A DNA stretch of 64,000 bases from Rhynchonema sp. JSB1_4 (lineage: Eukaryota > Nematoda > Chromadorea > Monhysterida > Xyalidae), in contig JASAMV010006242.1 in assembly GCA_030248065.1 (NCBI GenBank), positions 45,393-109,392 of the forward strand, in the 5' to 3' direction. Under the pieces are notes generated by a model, which searched no databases, was not told the DNA's origin, and worked only from the letters and a program-made list of their open reading frames with translations. The position numbers were made by a program, and so were the translations under genes. Numbering within the stretch: the first letter of the stretch is position 1; each line of letters opens with the position of its first letter. Shown one piece after another: positions 9,915 to 21,400 of the stretch.

Positions 9915-10530
9915 AGAGGTCGCAATCGGGGCACTCCTGGAGTATAGCGGACCCAATAGAAAAATGCCTGGAAACGCTTGGAAAACCCACCCAGGGGTTT
10001 TCGATGGTGCTGAAAACGAATATGACATCGTCTCCAACCCAATCCAACTGAAAAAAAAAACCGGAAAAGTGAGAAAACTTTTTGGCGCCAAAGAGTGTGA
10101 GCTGGCTACCGTAAAAACCTAAATAGAAGGGGGGCTCCATAATCCACTCGGATATGTGGGCCGGATACAACAACGTCGCGTTTCTCCCCGTCGCACCCCT
10201 CTACCAGCACCTGCGCGTCAACCACACCCAGCATTTCGTCGACACCATAAACGCCTAACAGCACCATAAACGCCTCGGTCCACTTACCCGAACCCAACGG
10301 CCCTCATCAGGGCCACCAAAACGAAGCCATGTACTGAAGGATTTTGAAAGGGACGTACCTGAAAGAGTTGGATTGGGTCGGAGGGGAAGAGTAGATATGA
10401 AAGAGTTGGATTGGGTTGGAGACGATGTCATATTCGTTTTCAGCCCCATCGAAACCCCTGGGTGGGTTTTCCAAGCGTTTCCAGGCATTTTTCTATTGGG
10501 TCCGCTATACTCCAGGAGTGCCGCAATCGG
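9914..10530. repeat. Inverted duplication, arms about 135 bp
   Basis: The arm at 9915-10048 (GTCGCAATCGGG ... CCAACCCAATCCAACT) recurs as its reverse complement at about 10392-10525. The roughly 345-bp spacer carries a family P fragment (CCGTAAAAACCTAAATA near 10110). The right arm abuts a family G GGGCCGGGCC block (10528-10625). Confidence 0.75.
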
Positions 10531-10625
10531 GCCGGGCCGGGCTGCGATTTTGGGCTCTTGGCTCGGGCCGGGCCGGGCCGGAGATTTGGAGGGTCGGGCC
10601 GGGCCGGGCACCCCGGCCCGAAGCT
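10528..10625. repeat. Family G (GGCCGGGCC) fragment
   Basis: An array of GGGCCGGGCCGG in the style of family G, adjoining the GTCGCAATCGGG terminus. No clean second end or target duplication is seen. Confidence 0.55.
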
Positions 10626-10742
10626 TCTAAAGTGACTTATTTTACTGAAAAAGTGGGCATTTTTTCGTCAAAAATACTAAAATTTCTGACGGATTCGGCA
10701 AGTAAGTGATCCAATGTAGTACTACTTGGTCAGGGTGCTGAC

Positions 10743-11658
10743 CAGTGGTGTCGTTGGGGGGGAAGGGGGGGTTACCCCCTAGTATCCGGTATCCGATCCG
10801 GTATCTTGATTTTTTCACCCAGGGGTATCCGGTATCCTGGACTTTCTGTCCAGGGGTATGCTACATTAAAATTTTTCCGAAAACCGTAAAAATCGCCTAT
10901 TTTTACCTCTAAAATGCTCAAAATCGCTTGCTGGCGCAAGCATAACCAGGGTAGTACTTGGGGGGGGGGGTGGGGGGGGCTCCCCCCCAAATTCATCTAT
11001 CTATCGTCAACACTTTTTGATTTCATCTATCTATCGTCAACACTTATGGGCAAATCTATCTATCGTCAACAAATTCTGGGAACAATCTATCTATCGTCAA
11101 CACATTTCGACCCCAAAATGGGTATTTTTGCCTCAGAATGGCTCAAAATCGGTATTTTTTGTCCCAAATAGGCAAAAAATCGCGCGCTACGCGCGGATTT
11201 AGTGCATCTTAGTACATTTTCATTAATATTTACACATTATTACCAACTTAGTACACTATACTATACCTTAATTTTTGGCGACCCCCCCCCCCACCATCTA
11301 TCTATCGTCAACAAGTTTGGGTCGACCCCCCCCCCAGATTTCGGACTTGGGTCATCTATCTATCGTCAACACATTTCGGGTCCCAATCTATCTATCGTCA
11401 ACACCCTGACCAAGTACTACACTGAGCATAACCCCAAAAAATGACCGTTTTTTGCGCTTCCAACACCAATTTTGCTCAATTTTCCTCTAAAAAATTGACC
11501 TTTTTTTTGAACAACCCCCCTGGGTATCCGAGATTTTTTATTTTGGGAGGCAACCCCCCTGGTATCCGAGATTTTTCATTTTGGGTATCCGGTATCCGAA
11601 AATTTTGGATTTTGGGTATCCGGTATCCTGACTTTTTGTTTTCCCAACGACACCACTG
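10743..11658 (+). mobile_element. hAT-type MITE, family Y (CAGTGGTGTCGTTGG), middle of the nest
   Basis: TIRs CAGTGGTGTCGTTGG and CAACGACACCACTG; flanking octamers GTGCTGAC and GTGTTGAC match at seven of eight. Arms carry repeats of GGGTATCCGGTATCC. A family X element sits inside at 10947-11424. Confidence 0.87.
10947..11424 (+). mobile_element. hAT-type MITE, family X, inner element of the nest
   Basis: Left end CAGGGTAGTACTTGG, right end CCAAGTACTACACTG, exact duplication AGCATAAC (10939-10946 and 11425-11432). Seven copies of CATCTATCTATCGTCAACA, four in the left arm and three in the right, flank a centre with ATCGCGCGCTACGCGCG. Confidence 0.9.
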
Positions 11659-12087
11659 GTGTTGACGATAGATAGATTGGGACCCGAAATGTGTTGACGA
11701 TAGATAGATGACCCAAGTCCGAAATCTGGGGGGGTCGACCCAAACTTGTTGACGATAGATAGATGGTGGGGGCGTCGCCAAAAATCAAGGTATAGTATAG
11801 TGTACTAAGCAGGTAATAATGTGTAAATATTAATGAAAAGTACTTAGATGTAGCGCGCGATTTTTTGTCTATTTGGGACAAAAAATACCGATTTTGAGCC
11901 ATTTTGAGGCCAAATTACCCATTTTGGGGTCGAAATGTGTTGACGATAGATAGATTGTTCCCAGAATTTGTTGACGATAGATAGATTTGCCCACAAGTGC
12001 TGACGATAGATAGATGAAATCAGAAAGTGTTGACGATAGATAGATGACTTTGGGGGGATCCCCCACCCCCCCCCAAGCACTACCCTG

Positions 12088-12459
12088 AAGTGATCAGTAT
12101 TGTCTATGTGACGACTTTTTCATGGAAAACAATGAATTTTCAACCAAAAAAATAGGTTCAAGACTTCGCAAAAATTATGACAAAAATTGGGTTAAAATCT
12201 GAGCTGAAAATTCGGGCCGGGCCGGGCCGGAGATTTGGGGGCTCGGGCCGGGCCGGCCAAACCCGGTCCGATTGCGACATCTGGCCTGTATTCCTCAACT
12301 GCTTCAACTTTATTCGAAAAAACCGTTTTTTTTCAAAAATGTAACCTACTGACTCATTAGTCACTGATTTTTGTGCTTGTGCCGATCTTGCCTGTTTTCA
12401 AGTTGATTTCATTCAGACAGATGAACGAGGTTTACCAAGAACAAGATTCGTGATACGAA
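12088..12459. other. Upstream flank of WASHC2 with a family G fragment
   Basis: A GGGCCGGGCCGG array ending CCGATTGCGACATCTGG lies at about 12205-12290 and resembles one end of family G. A short AAAACCGTTTTTTTT palindrome follows. The promoter or 5' UTR of the plus-strand WASHC2 gene should fall here, but no TATA box is obvious. Confidence 0.5.
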
Positions 12460-15400
12460 ATGTCGGACGTTCGGGAAAACCTCAACCAACTCACGGCTCC
12501 GTTGGGTCGCTGGACTTTGGCCGACGACGCAAAGGTTCGATTCCATTACCACCATGCTCACTAAGGGGTTATTTTTTCAAAATAGGCTAGTAGCAAAAGT
12601 TAGGAAAGTAAAAAATTTAGTAGCTTTTTTCTGCGGAAATGCCAATTTACTAGCTTTTTTGGCCCAAATATAAAAGTTTAGTAGCTTTTATGCTGCTAAG
12701 TTTGAAAATTTACCAGCTTTTCAAAAAATTTAGTAGCTAAAAAGCTACTAAATTTGGTTAAAGAATCCATGTAGCTCACATCGGTGGCTTAGTCGGTGTG
12801 CGGTCACCAACCCACCACCACCGGATCAGTGAGCACCCGACCCAGATCTTTGTTCTCCTATCGTTGCCCCCGTGATAACCTGTTTTCGCAAACGGACACA
12901 TCGATGCGGCACTGGGGAAATATTTTCTGGCCCATCAAAATCAAACCGAAGCGAGCTGGTTTAAAAGTGCTTCAGATGCGTGACAGTTTCACAAAGTTCG
13001 TCAGCGTGCGTTGAGATCGTTCCTCCAGCTCCAGCCGTGCGCTTGTTATGAAGCGGCACACTTGCAGCACAACTGATGGAGCTGTGACTTTTCAAGCGTG
13101 TTGGTGTATTATATCCACTCACTCACAGGTGATCAACGCGCTCGAACAATCCTCGTCCACAATCTTCACAGCGACCGATGATGTTTCACGTCAATTGTCC
13201 AACCTCGACCATCTGGCAGTCACGTCGAACGTCGAGTTCTCCAACTGCCAACATCGACTGCTCGCATTGGCCGCGACGAAATTTGTCGAAAACGTTCGTG
13301 CATGTCTGTGTGATTGTCTAAATCTTGATTTGTTTTCATGCGGAGTAGGGATGTACCTAATATGTGCGACAATCGCGTGAACCATGTGGTTCTGGTTCAC
13401 AAGTGGTTGCTTGAATATGACACATGAACTGACAGTGTTTGTTACGGTTTTTCGTTTGTTATCATGCCCATCAACTAGCCAACAGTTTGACTCTCGTTTA
13501 GGCCGAATTCATAATGGATACGCATTTGCGCGTTTGCGCGTCAACCTGGCTAGACTTCGACACTACATGCTGATGCGCAAACGCGCATGCATTGTGAATC
13601 CGGCCTTACGACTGTTTCGCAATTTTTCGATTGATTTTCAGCGCGTGTACGACGAAGAAGTGATGCTGAAGAAACCGGCCGAGAAACAGGTACATTTCCA
13701 CATTTTTTGTTGACAAAACTGTGAAGAAAAATCGACAATTTCAGCCACAAACGCGTGAACAACGCGAGCGCCGTCTGGTGGCGCAATGCAATCGCGCAGT
13801 CAACCGAGGCTGCCAGCTGCTGACGTCGCATTTTCACAAAATCGAGATCAAACCGGAAGATTTTGACGAGGATGATGACCCGACATTCCAGCCAGCGCCC
13901 GTCTTCGAACCGAAAGTGAGTTCTTTCAGAATTTTTTGCTCTGTTTTAATCCAAAATGCACGACATAAACCTGGGTGCATCTATCTGTTTTGTTTGTAAT
14001 TAATGGTGGTTGGAGATTTGGTCACTCACTCACGGTCACAGTTGAATCTTCGGCCATCGCACAATTTATCCAAACCAGGCAATGAACACTGGCTTCACCG
14101 ACCCGCGGTGCCCGAATCAATCAGCGCGAATGCACCAAATAGCCACCGATCCCAACAAACACAAAATTAATTATTACAGGACAAATACGCCGTGCGTTCG
14201 CTGCCACATTTGGTGGGCGGTCGTCGATTCTTAATGTCGCCATCGGCCGGCCTCGATGAGGACGAAGAGGAACGAGCCGAGCAGCAGGCACAATCATCGA
14301 TGGAGGAACGCGATGTGACTGTGAATTTAGACAGTCCCGTGCACAGGGTGAGCGCGGTGTCGTGCGTGGGGTGCTTTCACATTTACCAGCTGCAGTTTAT
14401 GCCCACTGCCTGCACTATATGTGTCCATGTGCAATTTGCACTACTTCTGGCCGCAGGTAGCTCTTGGGCCGGGCTAAACTTGGTGAACTTCTTTATTCGC
14501 ATTCACCATGGAGCCTTTTTGTCAGATTCTTCGGAATTTGTTCACGTCAGCGACTTGTTTCGGCCGGCGTCAGAATTGTTTTTTTGGCTCCCGCGGAACA
14601 AGCTAGGCTAGACGTCTCATAGTCATATCGCTAAACGGATTGCTGATGGACGTCTGGTTAATTATTTTCCATTTTGTTCTCATAGTCAAATGTGTTTCCT
14701 CAGGTACCCCCGACACGCGCTGCAACCGACAATCAGCAGTCCTCATCCGTTCCTCAGTCCATCGTTCCCCCGGCGCCCGTGATCCCCGCGGGCAAACTAG
14801 TCCCACCAGCTGGAGGGTCACAACCCCAGCAGCAAGGGTCAGGCCTGGGGCCCAGTGCCCAAGCGCACCCCCAACCGTCGTCAGCCAGCTCATCGCTGAA
14901 AGCGGCATCCGACTCGAGTGGTCTGTTTGGTGACGTGGATAGTGACCATGAAGATCTGTTTGCCACTGCGTCACATCATGCCAGCAGACAAGCGACGCAG
15001 GATATGGTGCGTCCTCGCTATCTTTTAGCTTCTGTGAAAAGAAGTGGCTGCATAATGTGTGAACCAAATTTGAATGTTGGCCGGCTGTTTGGCCGGAAAT
15101 GTTTCGTCCAGCATGCATATAAAGGCGCACAAATCAATACACGCTAATAAGTCTACTCCAATTCCGTCTGAAAACAGCCATGAAATGGGCATCAAATACA
15201 AAACTTCATAAAAATATGCACAATGTATGGGCAAACTACACCAACACGAGCCCGATTTCGAAGGTGGTGGGTATTCAAAAGGAATAGAAAGAGAAAATCA
15301 TCATGCTACATTTTGTATTCTTCAGCGTGTAACATTTTCCAAACCAGCAGCCAAGTCAGAATGTTTCACCATTCTACCAGCTGCGAAATCGAGCTCATGT

Positions 15401-18400
15401 TGGCGTAGTTTGCCTTTATCTCAATTTTTATGCTTCAGGTCGATGCCAGGTCTCCAAAACGGCCGGAAGCTCGACCATTCAGTGGCAATGCGAGTGTGCA
15501 GGCAGAACTGGCCAAAAAGTTGGGTGTTGTGCCGAGCACTGCGGCGTCGTCGAGCGTCACTGTCACCGATGAACATGTCGATAAAATTAGTGGTACGTTT
15601 GCTTTTGGGTGTAGTGTGTTAGACCAGGATTAAATTCGTCAAAAAACTGGAACATGTACTGTGCCAGATTTGGACCCATCTTTCTGGGTTAAAATGGTAA
15701 AAACGGTACAAACTGAGCACAAAATACAACAATTTTTTTGTTTTGTTGGATAAACTTCCTATCGCTCACAGTCACATTTCCACTTAGTTTCCTTTGTCGT
15801 GTTGTTTTAGGTATACCAATCACTACATAACATAATCTCTTGAATAGTAAAAAAATGGAAAGAGGGCTCACTGAAGCGTTGATATGTCACCTGCCGTACT
15901 TTGAAATGGGGTGAAAAACGACAATTGATAATTAGATTGTTGCCGTCGGATTTTATTCAATGTAAAAAGCCACTAGTTAGTTTCAGATGATGATGAAGAC
16001 ATATTTTCTCCCACGTTTGTGCCCCCTGTACCCAAGCAACGCACATCCACACAACAACAACAACAGCCGCCCAAAGATTTTCTGTCGCAACTCAATCGAG
16101 TCATTGGCAATCAAAGTTCTGGTTCAGCTGTTGGTCAAACAGTTAGTGGGCGTTTTTTTCATTTTTGGATATGTGACGTGTCTGTCAAATGTAACACTGT
16201 TTGACCTTTCGGTGGTAAGATGCTCAATATGGCTATAGACAGGATTGTTGCTCTGCGTGAAATGAATATTTTTCAGTGTGGCCAAAAATTCCTTTCCCCC
16301 GCTCCTGGATTTTTTTGACCATTTCTTGCGCCTGAAGACTTAGAATTTGCAGCTACACCTTTCACATTTTGCCAAATGAAATGCTAGGTGCACATTGCAC
16401 CTAAAATTCTGACATCTGGGTTGAACTCAGTGTTGTTCGTGGTCCGGAGGGGGATATAGCGGGCCCCTCGTTTTTTTCGGAGGGGGAGATAGTGTACCCC
16501 GAGGGAAAGGGGGAGAAGACCTGAATTCAGGAAAACGTTAATTTTTTGAGGTGAAAATTTTGACCTATTTTTTGCCCCTTTTTGGAAGAAATCCCTATGA
16601 AAAGATATTTTGGCGATTTTTCACAACATTGACCTAAAAATCACACATTCTGTGCCTACAAATGTCCATTTTAGATTTAAAATGCCTATGTTAGGCAACA
16701 ATTGGGGGAGATAGTCTACCCGGAGAGCGGAGGGGGAGATAAGGGGTAGTGTACCACTTGAGGAGGAGATAGCGTACCCGAGGGGGGCCCACTCCCTCCA
16801 GGAACTACGCTGGTGCATACGGTAAACTCCACTCGGGTTCCGATTATGTAACCACAAAGTCAACACACCTAATTTGACCGTATCAGCTGCAGCCATCAAC
16901 AATCGTCCCTCCGGGTGGCACATCTGCGCCTGACCGGTCCGAGACCAGGATCGAGCCTCAGCCTGTAATTGTGCAGAAAAGTATATTCGATGACGATGAC
17001 AGCGACGATGGAGGGGATATATTTGGCAGCAATGTTCTTGGATCCGTTAGTTATTATTGTTTGTGGTTTGTGAATTCAGTTGTTTTGGGTTTAAGAGGGA
17101 TATAGATCGCTGAAGGGACTCAAAAGACAATGGAACTAGAATATGCCAGCACTGTGTAGTTACTGGTCCGGAGGGGGAGATAGCCCACCCCCCCCCCGTT
17201 TTTTCGGAGGGGAGATAGTGTACTCCGAGGGGGAGGGGGAAGACCCAAATTCAGGAAAAGACACTTTTTGAGGTGAAAATTTTGACCTGTTTTTGCCCCC
17301 TTTTTGAAAAAAACCCTTTTAAAAGGACAACATTGACCTAAGAATCGTACATTTTAGGCCTAAAATATACATGCTTAGGCTTAGGCTTAAAATTCAGTTA
17401 AAACTCTCTCTCACGAAGGGACCTCAGATCTATTGTGTGCATGTACACAGGTCACAGCCCACTAAACAGGCATCTAACCAAAATGGGCCTCAGAGACGAC
17501 CCAACCTGCACCACTTGTGGCGAAGAAGAAACAGTCGAACATTTTCTGTGTAAGTGCCTCGGCCTGAAAAACATCCGAAAAGGAACCTTGGGCGCAGAAA
17601 CAATCACCCTGGATGAAGCCCGCGACACTAAAGTGTCCTGGGTGGCCGAATTTATTAGGGAGACTACACGTTTTGATTAGAATTTCGGCATAGTGCAGCA
17701 TAGAAATAGGAACAGTCCTGTCACAGTTAGCACACATCACACAATGAACGGGGATCTGTTCTACACAGAATAATGGTCTCCAAGTTGCTGGGCCTGTGTA
17801 AAAATCCCTACCATGGGGTTCCACACTGGCTGCCCACGAATCATCATAGGCTTAAAATGCCTATTTCAGGTAGAAATTGGGGGAGATACTGCGTCCAGAG
17901 GGGGATATTAGGGGATAAGGTACACCTGAGGGGGAGATAGCGTACCCGAGGTTTTTTCACATCTTTTGTATGTGTTTTAAAGAAAAAAAGTTGCAATGAA
18001 GAAGGTGCTTCCTTTTAAATCTATTTAGTGGCAGGAATAAAGTTGTCTCTTATTTGCACATCTCGTCGCGTGATTACACTTTTCGGTGAACATTCCTGCC
18101 GGATTTGATAGATGTGTCTTTTCAGATCAGGTCCTCCGCCGCGCCTTCCACGCAACCAACGATCCCCGCCGTGTCTGAGCGAACTGTCTCCCCGGCTCCT
18201 ACAGTACGGTTGGTCAATTTAGAGTACCTGTTTGTTGTTTTGGCCGGTTTTTCGTTTCTCGTCTGAAACTCCGCAATATGTTATCATTTCCAGCGCCACA
18301 ACCACGCTACCATCCGCCACCAAGCACGTGTCCTTGTTTGGCGACAGTGATGCCTCTGATGACGATGATATTTTCGCGCCCAGACCCTTCAAGCCCGTTG

Positions 18401-21400
18401 AAGCCACAAAGAAATCAGCTGATTCTGAGAAGAAATTGGACTCAAAACCCAGTCCCACTCCAATTCCAGCCCCTGAAGTACCTGAACAGCAGTCTCAAGA
18501 GTCGGCATTGCCCCCTGAGGCTCAACCTTTGCCTGGATCGCCGAATGAAATTGTGAACAAACGATCCGAAACCAGCGAAATCAACATAAATATCGGCAAA
18601 GATGCTCAGAATTCAGTCACTGAAACACCTGAAGCCGAAGTGAGGGAAACGTCGCCTTGGCGAGAGACACCGCCAGTTTGGTCGCATGTTGAGCCGCCCG
18701 TTAAAGTAGAGGCTGTGAATGTCGATCAGAAGAAGGTTACTTTCAATTCTTATTGTTTATTATTATTATTACTATTTAAGGTTTTATTTGTTAAAAAATT
18801 CGCAGTAGGCAGACTACTGGCGGATGAAAAAACCGTTTTTTTCACGAAAAAAAACTGAAAAAATCGGGTCTCTCTGGGACGTAAAAAGCCGAAAAAACCT
18901 CGGCCTCCGGGAAACATCTGGTTTTTTTACACGAAATTTTCCAATTTTTGACAAAAGTCAGAAACATTTTTTCTTCGAAACAACTTTATTAATGTGCGGA
19001 CGATGCCAATGTGGAAATACCAAGGCCCGGTTTTTTCGCCAGTATATGCAGACAACTGAAATTATCTGCTCTTTTCAGGACTCGCCCTTGTCTATCCCTT
19101 CTGAAACATCACCTGGTATTGGCAACACACCTGCTTGTGATTTGCCTGCTGCCACGCCCGTGCTACAGAGCTTGTCAAAGGTTTGTTGCCGGAAGTTTGT
19201 GATTCGTGCATATTTTTGTTTCGTCTTTTCGTCGTCTAACTTGCTTGTTCACAATGATCTGTTGATGCACAATTAAGGTGGAGTTATACTTGTCCTCATG
19301 TGGACAAATGGGTTTGAGGACATTTGTCTACACAAGAGGACATTTGGACAGTGTGGGTCGTGTAGACAACCCATACTGTCCAAAAGTGTCCGTTTTGTCC
19401 ACAAGCGAACCCATATCAAAATCGAAGAAAGAGAAAAAGCACAATTTTCTAACAGCTTGCGCTGAAATAAGCAAGCTATCAAATCAATTAAAGTTTCTGT
19501 CACCGAATCAACAAACTTTATCTATAATTAAAAGTCAACTCACAGTTAAAGATGGTAATCTGAAAATGAAATATTTTGGGGCCTAACCCCCCCCCCCCCG
19601 CAAGAACGTCACTGCCCATCAACTCTTGTCAGTGTTGAGCATATTGCTTCAATTCATCCTGATGGAGTTGATGTGTTGTGCTAATTCTTGCCTTCGATCT
19701 CGCTAATTATTCCGTGATTATGATATTCTGCTGAACATAATTATTCCCAAGAAAAGGTCGGTCTTTTATTTTTTACTACAATCAACACACCCACAGGGTT
19801 TCGGGTGGTGGGCATTTTAGTCAGGCACGTCTCTGGGACCCGACCAATTCTTGCCCAATCCACCGGGCCCGATCACCTGTCCTGAAACCCGATCAACTAG
19901 GGCCCAGCACTGGGCACCACACCAGAGGTAGGAATCGGGCCGGGTTACCTCGGCCCGCCCCGGCCCGACGAGGTCCGGGGGTCGGCCCGGCCCGGCCCGA
20001 TTTTTTCGGCCCGACTTTTTCTGATGATATTTTGAAGCAATTTTTGGTGCAAAAATTACTGTTTTTTGGTTTAAAAATACCTGATAATCATGGAAGTCGG
20101 TACTAATTTGCAGAATCGCGAGAAATTTTGGCAAATTTAGTCTAAAAAATCACGATTTTTTATTGAAATTCTATGATGTCGGGCCTTTTCGGGCCGGCCA
20201 CCCCGGCCCGGCCAAGCCCGATTCCCACCTCTGCACCACACCAAATGAACTTTAGGCTTAGGCTTAGGTATTAGGACCTGATATTAATTTCTTCTTTCGT
20301 TAATTCAATTTCTAATTTTCCTAGTCTAGAAAATGGTTGTAAAAGCCGATTCTCTAGGAACTCGTTTTTTCTCTGCTTTTTATGGGGCTAGGTTGTTAGT
20401 TTATTTAGTGTTTTGCAAAAAAAGTTTTTATTTTTGCGCAATTTTTTAAATTTGCTCTTGCTCGCTTTTTTGCCTTCATTTATTTCTCTGTTTTTTCCTT
20501 TTCATTGCTGCCTTCATCAAGCTCTCACTTTTTATAGTGTCTTCTACTAATAGATAATATTAATCTGTCACAACTTTCCATTTTTATAATTAGGCGGCTT
20601 GAGGTTAAGCTTAGGCTTTTGGTGATCTGACTCCTGTTGATCGGGCCCCACCTAATAGACTAGATTTTGATGCCACTACACTTGCAGGAGAACCTAGCAC
20701 TTACAGAATGTACATATGGGTCTCAAGCGGGCCGGATCAGGCGGACCCGGCCCGGCCAGACTTTCCCAAAGGTGGGACCGGTCCGGACTGAACTAAATTT
20801 TTATGGTAATCTTCTGAGGGTAAATTTTTGTTTCAAGGTGACAGTTTTGTGACAAAAGTTGCGGCGTAGGACGCCACTGATCAATTTTACGTCAAAATTG
20901 CGAGGAACTTGGGACTTTTAAACCAAAAACAGTTCTTTTTCACCACTTTTGGTTACGCCGGGCCTATTCGGGCAGGCCATCTCTGTCCTATCTTCCACAT
21001 TTCCGGCCCGACCCGACCGAGACAGCTCCATTAAGACCTCTGGATGTGTCCCGATCCCGCACCAACTCACGGGGTCAGGGTGGTGTGCTTTCATTTGTTT
21101 TTGTTTCACTGTTGCGATTTGCGTGTGATTCAAGACTTGTTTTGGGCTCTGGCACTTCCAACAAGTTGATATAAACGCACACAGTTGCGTGGAAGGCGAG
21201 AAATCCCCATATTTCAAAGTTGTCCACAGGTCAAAAGTTCAAATTTTTGAACTCTGATCATGAGGACACTTTTGGACAGCTCGTATGGACAAATAAATGT
21301 CCGCATGAGATTGTCCACATAGTGAGTTATACTTGTCCTCATCCAAGTATAACTCATCAAGAGGACAATTTGTCCAAAACTGTCCGCAAGCGTGTCCACA

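Larger units (their letters stand above)
10712..12087 (-). mobile_element. hAT-type MITE, family X (CATCTATC array), outer element of a three-level nest
   Basis: Left end CAATGTAGTACTACTTGG, right end CCAAGCACTACCCTG, exact duplication AAGTGATC (10704-10711 and 12088-12095). The portion right of the insertion has seven copies of TGTTGACGATAGATAGATG and a truncated GCGCGC centre. A family Y element (10743-11658) interrupts it near the left end. Confidence 0.88.

Noticed and set aside
10990..12050. Regularly spaced 19-mer CATCTATCTATCGTCAACA, CRISPR-like at first sight
   Set aside because: Spacers are short and irregular, arms are in inverted orientation, the arrays lie inside elements with TIRs and 8-bp duplications, and the genome is eukaryotic.
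20248..20276. TTAGGCTTAGGCTTAGGT, like the nematode telomere repeat
   Set aside because: Only about three units, and TTAGGCCTAAA-type sequence is common in the MITE cores nearby (also 17376-17388). Too short to call an interstitial telomere.
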